From positions 806,001 to 870,000 of the forward strand of contig JAHLKI010000011.1 in assembly GCA_025602905.1 (NCBI GenBank): DNA of 64,000 nucleotides. The letters are read 5' to 3'. This document shows, one piece after another, positions 1 to 9,591 of this stretch. The notes beneath the pieces were generated by a model. The model saw nothing but the letters and a program-made list of their open reading frames with translations, was not told the origin of the DNA and searched no databases. The DNA is from Phlyctochytrium arcticum. Its lineage: Eukaryota; Chytridiomycota; Chytridiomycetes; Chytridiales; Chytridiaceae. Every line of letters begins with the position of its first letter. Position 1 is the stretch's first letter. Both the position numbers and the translations under genes were made by a program.

Positions 1-184
1 TGAGGGGTTGGAGGCGAGGAGTTTGTCGAGCTGGGTCGCTGGGGGGAGGTGAATGTTTTAGATAATGTGCGATGGGGTTGTTTGTTTTGTTTTAAAAAAA
101 AATCGACTTACAGGCTGCAATGGCCCCATATGATCCGCCAATAATCACGATCCGGGTTACTTGGGTAGTAGTAGTCTCGACCAT
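1..184 (-). CDS. Probable FAD/NAD-dependent oxidoreductase (AIF/FSP1-like), 5' end only
   Basis: Partial gene leaving the window at base 1. Exon 1 runs from the ATG at 184 to 112 and ends in a GTAAGT donor. A CCCCAG acceptor precedes exon 2, which runs from 38 to the window edge, and the phase matches (1+2). The encoded start has a hydrophobic beta strand followed by a dinucleotide-binding glycine motif, VIIGGSYGAIAA, then a helix (LDKLLASNP). This is how AIF-type and type-II NADH dehydrogenase-like flavoproteins begin their FAD-binding Rossmann fold. Only 37 residues are visible, so the exact subfamily is inference. No signal peptide precedes the Rossmann motif, which favours a cytosolic or lipid-droplet/membrane-associated enzyme over a secreted one. 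Confidence 0.55.
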
Positions 185-432
185 GGTTTCTTGTCTCTTG
201 TCGTGTTGATCTGGGGGTCTTGAAAGCTGCTCTCTTTTTATATAAGGGTTTCCGAAATGTCAGCTCCGGATAGAATACGGTGTCGGACCTTCCTTCCGGT
301 CGTTGTTGCTGACAATTGTTGAGCAACTCCGAAAACTGTGCCACGATGGAATATGGAGTTCATAGCCACTTGTTGGATTTCCAATTTCCAAAGTTGAATC
401 CAAAGCGTGTGAATAAACCCTGGATCTGTAAC

Positions 433-839
433 GAGATTTTCTAATTGTTTCAGCTGCCTTGTTCGGTTATACATGGCATCCCCGCTGGTCCGCCAATCAT
501 CCATCTCCACATCAGCATCCAAGAGATGTGGGCGTGGGCCTGTTGGGAAAATGACGAAAGTGGTATTTGTCTCATCCATTGGAAAATATCTGTCAATACT
601 GCGGGCAAGACTATAATGATTTCTGAAGAATAATTCGGCGGTGTTGATTTCTGGGAGTGATGGGCAAGTATAGTAGGTCGGTCGATAAATTGATGAGATG
701 CGGGTATAGCTGTACATCAAAAGGAGAAATAGTGCTGTGCATAGAACGAGAAGTACGCTGCTGACATGGCGAAATGCTGTTGTTGAAAGCCGGGACGGAC
801 GAGAAATAAAGTACGGCGGCGGGAGAGAGACGACTTCAT
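433..839 (-). pseudogene. Truncated M24 prolidase-like pseudogene (left copy)
   Basis: Clear relic of the 5' exon of the membrane-anchored M24 peptidases at 16,152-21,410. The start codon is at 839. The anchor region, a conserved segment near the start of the mature part (YTCPSLPEIN-like) and the FPTGPRPH...DADVEMDDWRTSGDAMY block are recognisable. A deletion of about 17 bases shortly after the start shifts the frame, and a TGA follows after about 35 codons. Homology stops abruptly at GDAMY (near base 470), and the remaining sequence is unrelated to the intact genes. The whole catalytic C-terminal half is missing. The breakpoint and the roughly 35 bases beyond it match the second pseudogene at 22,330-22,598, so both come from one already truncated ancestor. 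Confidence 0.8.
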
Positions 840-849
840 TCTCACTGCT

Positions 850-1410
850 TATTTATGATTGTGGACAATGGTCTGCGATTGCCTTCGCGGAAACTCGACA
901 ATTGCCGTCTATATTCTGCATCGAAGCGGGAACTTCCATAGCACTGTTTCAGCCGCCGCGACTTGCATGCAGGGTTCTATGATTCGAGTAGTTTATCCAG
1001 GTCTCCTACTGTATACTACATTCTTATTAAAAAAAAGGCATAACCGTTGGATCAGGCTCAAAAATGAAAAACCCAATCACGAATAATGCCCCTCGAAATT
1101 CCATCCTTCAAAACTGCCCATACGCAAGCTTCATGAGGTCGTGGGTAGAAGAAGAAGGGGAACCCAGTAGACCCGTACTAATAGCCTTGGTTTCATTCAC
1201 ACGCTATAAGAAAACAAATAAGTGCAGCTCAAAACGTTGGAAATCATTGGTTTGCCACCTCGAGCATTTTTGGCTCCTTATGGTGGTCCCTCAAAAGATC
1301 GTTTTGGATGTCGGTTCTTTTCATGCTAGCGACAATAGTCTCTCTGGGAATAGCTGGAGGTCTTTTTTTCGTATTGAGAATGTTCCAGGCAAAGATTCTA
1401 CTCGTCTGTC
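850..1410. repeat. Segmental duplication: flank of the left M24 pseudogene
   Basis: This stretch lies upstream of the left pseudogene and matches, with many small indels, the stretch upstream of the intact M24 gene (about 21,420-22,090). Shared landmarks include GCCGCCGCGACTTGCATGCAG, CCACCTCGAGCATTT and ATCTGGAGG-like/CTGGAGGTCTTTTTT. It shows that the pseudogene was copied together with at least 0.6 kb of flanking DNA. No coding region is supported here. Confidence 0.7.
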
Positions 1411-1564
1411 TAATATGTGCCCAGTGTGGTCTTATACCACGGTTTTACTCAACAGCCGCGGGCAGAGTACTGGGGGTATACCCTGAAGTCAAACCCGCGG
1501 ATCGCGATTCCATTTGACAGGCACCCAAACAAATTGACGTCTTCAGTGTCTTCATGTTGGTGCG

Positions 1565-1571
1565 TATATAA
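1565..1571 (+). promoter_or_regulatory. TATA-like element of small gene copy 1
   Basis: TATATAA about 95 bases before the ATG at 1666, followed by a CT-rich leader. Copies 2 and 3 have similar elements at comparable distances (TATATATT at 2299; CATAAAA at 3213). Confidence 0.4.
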
Positions 1572-1665
1572 TCTGCGTTCTAAACTCGCTTTCTTCATCT
1601 CTCCATTCCTCATACTCACACAAAGAACTCTTTATATCTCTCCTCATCACCACTCACAAACACAA

Positions 1666-1899
1666 ATGTCTCTTACTCTCACAACCCAGTCGTCCCAACT
1701 CGACCAATACACATTCACATCCGATATTCACAAAACACAATTCCTTTGCTTCGTGGACCGGTTTACTACCCGTCGCCAGACTTTACCAGAATACAGTACC
1801 TGGACTCGGGCACAACTGGAGACGGACGTGCTTGGCATGATGCTGGCGCAGACCGAGAGTTTTCGAGCTCGTGGGTTTATGTTTATGCCCCGGAAGTAA
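1666..1899 (+). CDS. Small tandem-family protein, copy 1 (77 aa, unknown function)
   Basis: Intronless ORF of 77 residues with no recognisable domain, signal peptide or membrane segment. I chose the ATG at 1666 because the homologous copy 2 starts at the matching place and a TATA-like element lies about 95 bases upstream. The conserved core is FLCFVDRFTTRR, then a tryptophan-threonine-arginine motif (TWTRAQLETDV), then a C-terminal RGFMFMP. Copy 2 (2404-2640) shares all three motifs at identical spacing, and a broken copy 3 follows at 3330-3570. Conservation between diverged paralogues at protein level suggests a translated product. The function is unknown. It could be a nucleic-acid- or protein-binding microprotein, but nothing in the sequence proves that. 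Confidence 0.6.
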   Translation: MSLTLTTQSSQLDQYTFTSDIHKTQFLCFVDRFTTRRQTLPEYSTWTRAQLETDVLGMMLAQTESFRARGFMFMPRK

Positions 1900-2298
1900 A
1901 TGTTCGAGATGTGATTATGCCCTTCGGTTTTTTTTCTTATGTATATATACCTGAATCATATACTTCTTGACATAATTGTACGGTCTCGGCTCTGAAGATT
2001 TTGCTTTATCGTAGTTGTAACTTAGAGTGCTTTCAGATCGTTCCGCCGTATTTTGTGCAGATATGCAAACCATGGCGTAACGATGCTACAGACAATGCCA
2101 TGATGATCACAATGAACTTTTCCGGACTACACAGTGGCCTACCGTTCATCACAAGGCCATTACCGCCTCCAATACTTACTTACGCTGTCTGCTTTTGGGT
2201 GGTCATACTCCTAAATCTAAGAAAAGTAAGCTTATTTTGCGTGTGCAGCATTCAAGTTGACATGTCTGTTTAGACATTTTGACGGGGGTTTGGACACC

Positions 2299-2306
2299 TA
2301 TATATT
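2299..2306 (+). promoter_or_regulatory. TATA-like element of small gene copy 2
   Basis: TATATATT about 100 bases before the ATG at 2404, in the same relative position as in copy 1. Confidence 0.4.
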
Positions 2307-2403
2307 GTCGCATCCCAGATGCCGAGCGAAGTGCTGCAAAAAGGAAATTCTAAACCCTCTTTATTACCCAAGACCATTCGCCTCCGTACTTCCCAGTTCT
2401 CAA

Positions 2404-2640
2404 ATGTCTTGCGACATCACTGAACAATCCCACCCCCATCTCCAAAACTACCATGCCATGACCGACCACCAAAAAACCTTGTTTTTACGCTTCGTGGATC
2501 GGTTTACTGCTCATCGACTCAGTACCCCGCGATACGAGGGCTGGACCCGCGACGCAGTTGAAATGGATGTGGTGTACATGCTGTTGGCAAAATCTGACTG
2601 GTTTGCTACCAGAGGATTTACGTATATGCCTCCCGGATAG
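2404..2640 (+). CDS. Small tandem-family protein, copy 2 (78 aa, unknown function)
   Basis: Intact intronless paralogue of the gene at 1666-1899. It aligns over nearly the whole length. Both begin MS. The centre is FLRFVDRFTAHR against FLCFVDRFTTRR, followed by YEGWTRDAVEMDVVYMLLA and a terminal RGFTYMPPG. The substitutions are those expected of a constrained protein: the D, F, R, W and T positions are kept, and surface positions vary. No signal peptide, membrane segment or known domain is visible. It sits 0.5 kb downstream of copy 1 in the same orientation with its own TATA-like element, so it is a tandem duplicate with separate transcription rather than an operon. The biochemical role is unknown. 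Confidence 0.6.
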   Translation: MSCDITEQSHPHLQNYHAMTDHQKTLFLRFVDRFTAHRLSTPRYEGWTRDAVEMDVVYMLLAKSDWFATRGFTYMPPG

Positions 2641-3329
2641 ATAGCGAGATTTTCTGTACTTCTTCATGCGTTGTCATACATGTCTTCATATATAGCCTTT
2701 CATGAACTGAATTTCAAAAAATTTTGCGCTTTGAACTTGCTGCCAAGTTGGTGGAATTTTGCTGCTACCGTACTGCGTCCATTCAAACTCGGCAAGTTTT
2801 CGGAATGCACCGGAGGCGCATAAGAAGACCCGGGCCTACCCGACACCATATCACCAACGGGCCCCAGGGATGTTCACCCGTTGACTATCTACTTGAGCAT
2901 TGAACAGATCGCAAGTTCTTGGGCTGTATGATAGATTTTGCCCTACTTGCGGTGACCAGGTCCAAGCAAAGTCCAATAATTCAATGAATAAATCTCGTCA
3001 ATCAGAAACGAATTTTATTCCAGCACTGTCCGTAAAGTATGTAGCATACATTGAATCCAGTTCAGCATGGCGTAGCGTTAATCTGTTTCCAGCTTTGAAG
3101 AAAGAAGGTGATGGTCGAAACTGATCTGAACGGATCGGTCAAACTGTTGTATTTGCGATTAAGGTTAACTTTGTCATTTTGGACATGCAATTTGACGCAC
3201 TCTCGACATTTGCATAAAAGTCTGGGTTGAGAAACGGGAGAATGCACCCAACAAGCGCTCCAATCCATCAGTTCATTTACCACAATGACCCACCGAAACA
3301 CTCTCTTCCTCCTCTTCAAAACCAGTACC

Positions 3330-3570
3330 ATGTCTGTAATCCTGAGCCTACCCACCGCTCATCATGCAACCTATCACGGCTTAACTGCCCCCCCAGCAGG
3401 CCGAATTCCTTCGCCTCGTCAATCGATTCACTCTCATTCGATTTAATAAACTGCGATATGAGGGATGGACTCATGCTGAAGTGGAGATGGATGTAGTTGA
3501 TATGATTCTGCAAAGTTCGGACTGGGTTTGGCACCATGACATTTACGCCACGGGTTGGGCTTGTTGCTAG
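3330..3570 (+). pseudogene. Small tandem-family gene, copy 3, frameshifted
   Basis: Third member of the family. From the ATG at 3330 the frame runs through an N-terminal region resembling copy 2. The conserved core (EFLRLVNRFT, RYEGWTHAEVEMDVVDM, SSDW) continues in the +1 frame to the TAG at 3568-3570. The switch falls at a run of seven C residues (3388-3394), so one extra C accounts for the break. The C-terminal RGF.YMP motif has also diverged. It may be a true pseudogene, or the homopolymer may be a sequencing error. A TATA-like CATAAAA lies at 3213. Confidence 0.6.
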
Positions 3571-3904
3571 CAGGTTGTGAATTAAAAAAGATTTTCTGTA
3601 TTCATTGCTTCTACTCCTTCTGCTTATTTTTCAATATATACCTATACCCGAACTAAAGACTCCTTGTACATCGTATAATTCATGCCTTGGGGCGCTGCGC
3701 GCCTGCGAAGGGCGGTCCCACGGTTCTGAAAAGGAGCTCCGCGGGCGCAAAGTAACCCGGGCGGGTTATTCTATTAGAGCCGGCATTCATCGTAAATGAC
3801 CATGCGATATTTCAGAGGGATGGGAGTAATCTTCCCACGAGGCCGGGCGGCACCATAGGGTCGCTGAGGATACAAGTAGCGACAACATCAGAGTTGCCTG
3901 CAAC

Positions 3905-4105
3905 ATGGCCAAGATTAACTGCCGTTGGAAGCGAGTTTTTCCAGTCAGACCAGACCCACACCGGGTCCACCTTCAGGATGAGGAGTTATTCTCATCGGAA
4001 GATGATGCCTATATGTATTTTGATGAAAGTCGACAATTTGCGCAACCTGATCTTCTTAACAAATCGAAAATATATGAGTACACCGGCATGCGTGGTGATA
4101 TATGA
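3905..4105 (+). CDS. Short hypothetical ORF (66 aa)
   Basis: ATG-initiated ORF of 66 residues with a mixed, protein-like composition: a basic N-terminus, an acidic middle (EELFSSEDDAY), no membrane segment. No family is recognised and no paralogue is seen in this window. It lies in a gene-poor accessory stretch between the small tandem family and the ankyrin relic. It could be a chance ORF. Confidence 0.25.
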   Translation: MAKINCRWKRVFPVRPDPHRVHLQDEELFSSEDDAYMYFDESRQFAQPDLLNKSKIYEYTGMRGDI

Positions 4106-4471
4106 AGCATTGCAGCATGAGTTCCACGGCGAAAACGGGCAGCAAGTGCACCACGCTTTTTTTTACTTTTAAACGTGGGAGTTGTCCGTATTCTGTCTGG
4201 TTACTTTTCATAGCCTCTCGCTAATTTTTTTTTATTGCGCGCAGCAGAATCTATCGGACCATAGCAGCCTGCGTCAATCCAATAACGTCCACCATACATC
4301 TGCGGTTCATATGATATTCATGCTATAATGTCAAGCCTCATATTCCTCTCAAGTAATCTATCGAACACCACCACTATCCAATGTGCTAGAGAACACCACC
4401 CGCCAGGTCCGGTGGTGTCGTGCCGTATGTCTTTACCAGTCCGTACTGCGGAAAGTCATATCACCAAACAT

Positions 4472-4583
4472 CCATTTCTGCTTCAGCATGGGTCCATGCT
4501 CCATCATCCGTCCATTCTTTGTATTCATCCATTTCTGCTTCAGCATTTCCATTCTGGGTATTCAGCCATTTCTGCTTCAGCAT
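4472..4583 (+). repeat. Three direct copies of an 18-mer
   Basis: CCATTTCTGCTTCAGCAT occurs exactly three times, at 4472-4489, 4529-4546 and 4566-4583, separated by unrelated spacers of different length (39 and 19 bases). There is no sign of a CRISPR array (too few copies, irregular spacers) or of a coding role. Confidence 0.75.
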
Positions 4584-4712
4584 CAAGCCATTTTGCATGG
4601 CACGTTATCGAGTTGAGGAATCTTCACGTCACAAACGTAGAACTGCACCGCGTCTAGCTCCCAATATTTCAATTTGTCGGAAAGATTGGGTTGTGTCAGT
4701 TGTGTTTGGTCA

Positions 4713-7294
4713 TCAAAGTACACAGAGGAAACCCGCTAGGTTGGGAGTTATTAAAAAGATGCGATTCCAAATCAAAATCCGCTTCGCTGTGTTGCTGCCG
4801 ACTCGGATGTTGTCTATATTTGCATCATCGTCCGGCACTTCATTGTCGTCGCTTGTCTCACGCGACCTCGCTTGCTTCGCTTTCTTGAATTTGTCTTGCA
4901 AGCAATCTCTGCACATAGCATGACCGTGACGATTGAAGAAGAGATTGGTATTGTTGGCGGTCATGCGCGGGAAGCGTTGGCATGATATTTCGGTCGACTT
5001 GTTTGATGGTGGCACAAACAACATGCCTGCAGGCTGCACCTCGTCAGGATCCGAGGTCTCTATATCCCAATCCGGGTCCGAAACTCCGAGATAAATGCAA
5101 ATGGATTCCATTGTGGCATGCGCTGACTCGTCTTTGGCCACAGCGTTGTGGTAATTGATCTTGGCACAAATACACTTATCGGGGTCGAGGTGAAGGACAT
5201 GGTAAAGTGCCGTGAGAAAGCATCTGACCGAAATCTGGGGGGTGGGCAAGGGTACGCCTATCCCCCGAAAGAATCGGAGAAGATCATGGTCATTGGCAAT
5301 GAATGCTGGTTCCAGTAGTAAATCAAAATAAAAGTGACGCCCAATTCCATCTGGACGCTTCATGGCATCCAGGGTTCTTATGAAAAGTTCCAAAATGACA
5401 TAATCTTTGTCGTCCATCGCACGCTTTACTGCGCTTCGCCATAGGGGTTCATCCCAGGTAGAGATACTGCATAATGGAGAGGGGGCTTTGGGTAGGTCAA
5501 ATCCTACCAACATTTCGGCAGGCGAAGCTGGAACCAAAGAGCGGACTACATCGTAAAGTCCTTGTTGGACAGCCATACCGAGCCAATGTCGCTTCAGTTT
5601 GTCGTCAGCGTAAAACAGCCCACCGTCAGGGTATGATGGCCCCCGTCAGCGCATCTCGAATAATGGCAAACAAAACTTGCTCATTGCGTTCAATGGCTTC
5701 GGTGCAAATGGTATAAGCCAAAGTATTTGGGAATCGTATCGCAGCCTGGTAGTGCTGCGCATGTCACCCATTCTTGTCAAAGGTTCTGCGTCAGTGATGC
5801 ATCCTGGTTACCATCGGCCATCAATTTTATCGTAAGTGAGCATATACGACGCAAGGCAGCAACTGCGGCCGTTTGCGTTTCCGAATCCAGAACCGATGGG
5901 GGCCACAACGGCTTCCATTAGCTGCAACTTGGGGTGGACAATCAGCTTAAAGAAAAACGTCGGACAATGCAGACATTTCCCATCTCAAGGCCGGGCTTTC
6001 CTGTGTCGGGAGCAAAAGTTCCCGACATCAGCTCAATATTCGGATCAAGGCCGGGCTGCGGGAAATCGGAAGGACAATATCCTTTAAAAGTAGAGTCCTG
6101 GCCTCGGGTACATTTTCGACAATGTGCCAAAGAAAGCTTTCTCCTGCTCATCTGGACTGCGCGTTCGAGTGCGCGGCGCATCACCTCGTATAGCGGGACT
6201 TGACCATTTTGAAAGTGGAATATAGCAAAGACATGTGTCGAGTACATTCCAGTGCCCTTGTGCGATTGCATAATAGAACGGGCGAACCGTATTGATTGTA
6301 TTCGTCAGTTCAAAGCGCTAAAGTTACTGGTCCCACCTAGCAGGTTCCATAGATGGAGAAAGGACTCTGAATCGGTACGGAGCAAACCGCGACATATATA
6401 TCGCTTTGATCGTATGTGGCTCCATCACGGAGGAGGAATTTTACAGCATTCATATTGGGAGGAGCCAGAGCGTACTTGAGGGCCCTGTTGTGGTCGTCGT
6501 CAGATATCCCGTTTGTTAGAGGCATACAATACTCTAGAATGGGTGCAATGGGTGCAGTGGTAGGTGTTCTAAACACTTCGAGGGCGGCTACTTGTACTTG
6601 GCTTGCGTCCTTTTGCCGTATCAGCTCAAAAAAATACTTGACCAAATCAAGGTACCCGTGACGGGCCGAAAATTTAGCATCGTTCACCCAGTCAGACAGC
6701 TCAGGGGGAGGCAGGTGTCATGTCGGTCATAGCTTGAACAATCTCCAAATTTCGCAAGTTCAATTAGCCATCTCCACTGCGTTCCGCCGGGCCACGCTGC
6801 CATACTTGATGAATGATTCAGTCAAAAGTAAGTTCCCTTGTCTGATGGCCGATTTCACCGCCGAAAACTCTTTCCCAATAGGAGAACCGATATTCAGCTC
6901 CAAAAGCAAGCAGAGAATATCGACCTTGCTCGAATTTAAACAGCAGTTTCGGCAAAACTCTCCAATGGACACCCCCCAGGAGACAAGTGAGTTTTAGCAT
7001 CCAGAATCAAATCAACCATGTCGCGCAAACCCCAGTGCTATATAGCGGTCCGAAGAGCAACACGTCTCTCGCTGGATACAAAAACTCATCGGATCTGACA
7101 CAGCACCCGCAGGTGTGTGCCGGTTCCTCGTCGAGCTCATCTTCTCGGTCGTCAATCTTGTAATAACATAAATCATCACTATCCCACTTTTGGCAGTCCT
7201 TCAAAAGTCGCCGAACTTTGGCAATGTCGTTTGCTTTGACAGCTCGAACGAGAGCTATTTGTCGCCGTTGATGGTCCAGCCAAGTCAGCGGCAT
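4713..7294 (-). pseudogene. Decayed ankyrin-repeat-type gene
   Basis: Minus-strand reading frames in register from 7294 to 4713 together look like one large ankyrin-type protein. The N-terminal part starts at 7294 with LVRAVKANDIAKVRRLLKDC, a classic ankyrin helix pair. Further repeat-like pieces are AIRQGNLLLTESFIKYG, SARHGYLDLVKYFFELI and NAVKFLLRDGATYDQSDIY. The last 287-codon segment (5576-4713) is open and ends in a cysteine/histidine-containing tail (HGHAMCRDCLQDKF). The pieces lie in different frames and are separated by single-base shifts and stops without plausible introns between them, for example near 7020, 6940, 6750, 6690 and between 6330 and 5600. I read this as a pseudogene. 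A heavily mis-assembled intact gene is the alternative. Confidence 0.55.
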
Positions 7295-8670
7295 ATATGG
7301 TTCTGTTAACCGTTTTTATGGAGGATACAGAGCACCCGCACGCACCTATTACCTGCTTATGTAAGCCGTTTCTCCGACTTCTCCGCCTTTCTCACTGAAT
7401 TTCAGAATGCGTTTGAGAAAACTGCTCGCTCTCCCCCTCCTTTTGTTTATCCAGGCCTTCTTGTCGGTGTCCATGCTGCTGCTGTTTTACGGCCCCTTTG
7501 GTTTCTTTTAGAATACTTGCCGAATCATGAACGGTCGCTGTGTGTGGTCGGTCCTTGTCAAATTTCGCATTTTCCGACTTTGTCTTGAGCACCTTGTCTT
7601 TTTCGGTGATTTTGCTCTTTATCCTTTTCGGCCAATTTCATGAAATCTAGATGATGATAGGTCCTCCCCTTGCTAAACATTTCCCATATTTTTACTCTCC
7701 GGTTGTCTATAACCAAGTGCCCCATACTGCGAGAGCTCTGGTTTAATATATGGAATTTTATGAGGTTGTAATCAGAGAAAGTGACACAGGAATAGGATGA
7801 TGATGATGGGGCCCTTGACGATTAGTGGGTATTGGCCACAGTCCTCCATGTTCTCTGGTTTATCCAGAGTTGTAGGGGGGTCTGGGGGGGTGGGGGGAGC
7901 GTCTCGGGCGAGGTATAATTTTGGTTCCAACCGGCAGATGGGGGAGACAAACACGTCTCCGACCCAGCCAGAATCTAGCTCCGACTTTTCTTGAGTGACC
8001 AGTACGCTTGCGACGTTGTCCAACCTCTCTTTCATCTAGACAACTCATACATTCAAGATTCTTTACTCAAGGTGTGTTTGCCTGGCCAATGTCTGACCAC
8101 AACGTGTCATTTCGTTTCGCATATAGTGATCTTTTCTTTTTGACAGGTGTCAGTGCAGTGGACCTCAAGCTCCTCACACTCCCCTCCACAACTCTTGGCA
8201 CATCATCTCCAACTCCCTCCAAGTTTGATAACTCTTCCCCCGCGTACTGATTTTGCTCCGCTCGCCAGTTTTCCTTCAGCCTCGCGAGTCCCGCCCATCC
8301 ATTTTTCCTGGGGAAAAACGTCTGTCCCAAAACGTGATGGTTCTTGAGCCAACACCCATTCCAGCCGGGGGCTGAGGGCCAATAAGCCAAGCGCCTGCTT
8401 TTCATTGCTCCTATATTGGCCTGTGTCTGCTCCTACTTTCATAGTACCGTCAAGCTTTTGGCTGAAGATAGCTTCCATGGACAGAAACGTTTTGTCCATG
8501 GATCGGCAGACTTTGTGTTGCGATGCGGCAACAAAAGGGTGTGCGTTGTGGGAGCCAAAAAGGATGACTTTGGTCAAGGACAAGCCTCGATGACAAGTCT
8601 ATGTCGAATCTGTAAGTTTCCCAGCTGTTCACTTGATCATACTCTAAGTTGACCCAATCCTTTTCGATAG
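7295..8670. other. No gene supported
   Basis: About 1.4 kb upstream of the ankyrin relic. It contains only short unsupported ORFs, a G-rich low-complexity run near 7875-7900 and CT-rich tracts. I see no conserved coding signal or RNA gene. Confidence 0.5.
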
Positions 8671-8919
8671 GACCAGTTTCGAATTGAAATCATGGGCAAT
8701 CAACGATCAGTCTTTGCTGGCATCCTCGAGAATTGTCGATTGTTGAACAAATTAACATTAAGCCATTGCTGGAAAATCAGCCGCGATGCTCTTGTGGATA
8801 GCGTGCCCGGTCTGCAGAAACTGCGGAAGCTGAAGATTGCCGGAGTTTATACCCTTGGGGATGATTTTGCGGGAAGCATCTCGGAAATGTGCTCTTCACT
8901 GGAAGTGATAGACGTATAA
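8671..8919 (+). pseudogene. Leucine-rich-repeat protein fragment
   Basis: A reading frame behind a good acceptor (TTTTCGATAG, 8661-8670) encodes repeats of the RNI/F-box type LRR: CRLLNKLTLSHCWKIS, LQKLRKLKIAGVYTLG, CSSLEVIDV. It ends at TAA in 8919. A GTAAGT donor at about 8610 could feed this exon, but the upstream frame meets a stop after a few codons, so no complete gene can be built. An F-box/AMN1-like gene fragment is the best reading. It lies next to another LRR-like piece in opposite orientation (8957-9268). Confidence 0.45.
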
Positions 8920-8956
8920 CGTTAATTCTTTCTCACCTTTATTATTCTCATTTTTC

Positions 8957-9268
8957 TTAGTATATTTTCATACATATAATGCATAATCTCGTCTCAGCAT
9001 TCTCTCCCCTGCTGCTAGCACACAACGGGATGTCCGTCATAGCTCCTGTGGTGATAATTTCCTCAATTGCAATCTCCTCCAGTGACGCCATTTGCCCCAT
9101 CATCTTTACAACTGCCCCAATTGGTAGTTTTCTTCTTTGTTTGTTCCATCCTTCGCTGATGTTGTCTGGGTCCGCGATAACCCTCTGATGCAAATCACCG
9201 TACTCTTTCGGGACTTTGTAGAAAACGTCCACCGATTTGTTGCTTGTTCTCGCGACGATTCCGGCCAC
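8957..9268 (-). pseudogene. Possible second LRR-like fragment, inverted
   Basis: Minus-strand ORF of 103 codons ending 38 bases from the end of the plus-strand LRR fragment. The section VVKMMGQMASLEEIAIEEI has the spacing of a leucine-rich repeat. The rest is not recognisable. It may be a coincidental ORF or the remains of an inverted duplicate. Confidence 0.3.
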
Positions 9269-9591
9269 TGATACTTATCTCCGGGAGTATCTTGTATCAT
9301 GGAGCTTGCTACGAACTTGGCGTCCCTATATCTGTCGCAATGTTACGAAATCAGTCTTACCGACCTGAAAGCTATCATGAAGGAGAAGCTGCCGCATCTC
9401 ACCATTACCGAAAGAAGACTCTGGAGCTGAAATCGGCTGAGGGGGGTGGATTATGATCCCCGATAATAAATGCGGGATAGTCGGATATGCAGGGGGGCAA
9501 GAATGTATGTATCGGTATATAAGTAAAAAGTAAGGTATGTACACAAAAACACTACATGAAATACGTGAAATTCTATAAAAGACCGAGTATT

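Noticed and set aside
3660..3790. GC-rich stretch with GGTTATTCTATTAGAGCC, tRNA-like at first sight
   Set aside because: No cloverleaf and no matching A and B boxes could be drawn.
4472..4583. Possible CRISPR-like direct repeats
   Set aside because: Only three copies with spacers of different length, in a eukaryotic genome; a simple repeat explains it.
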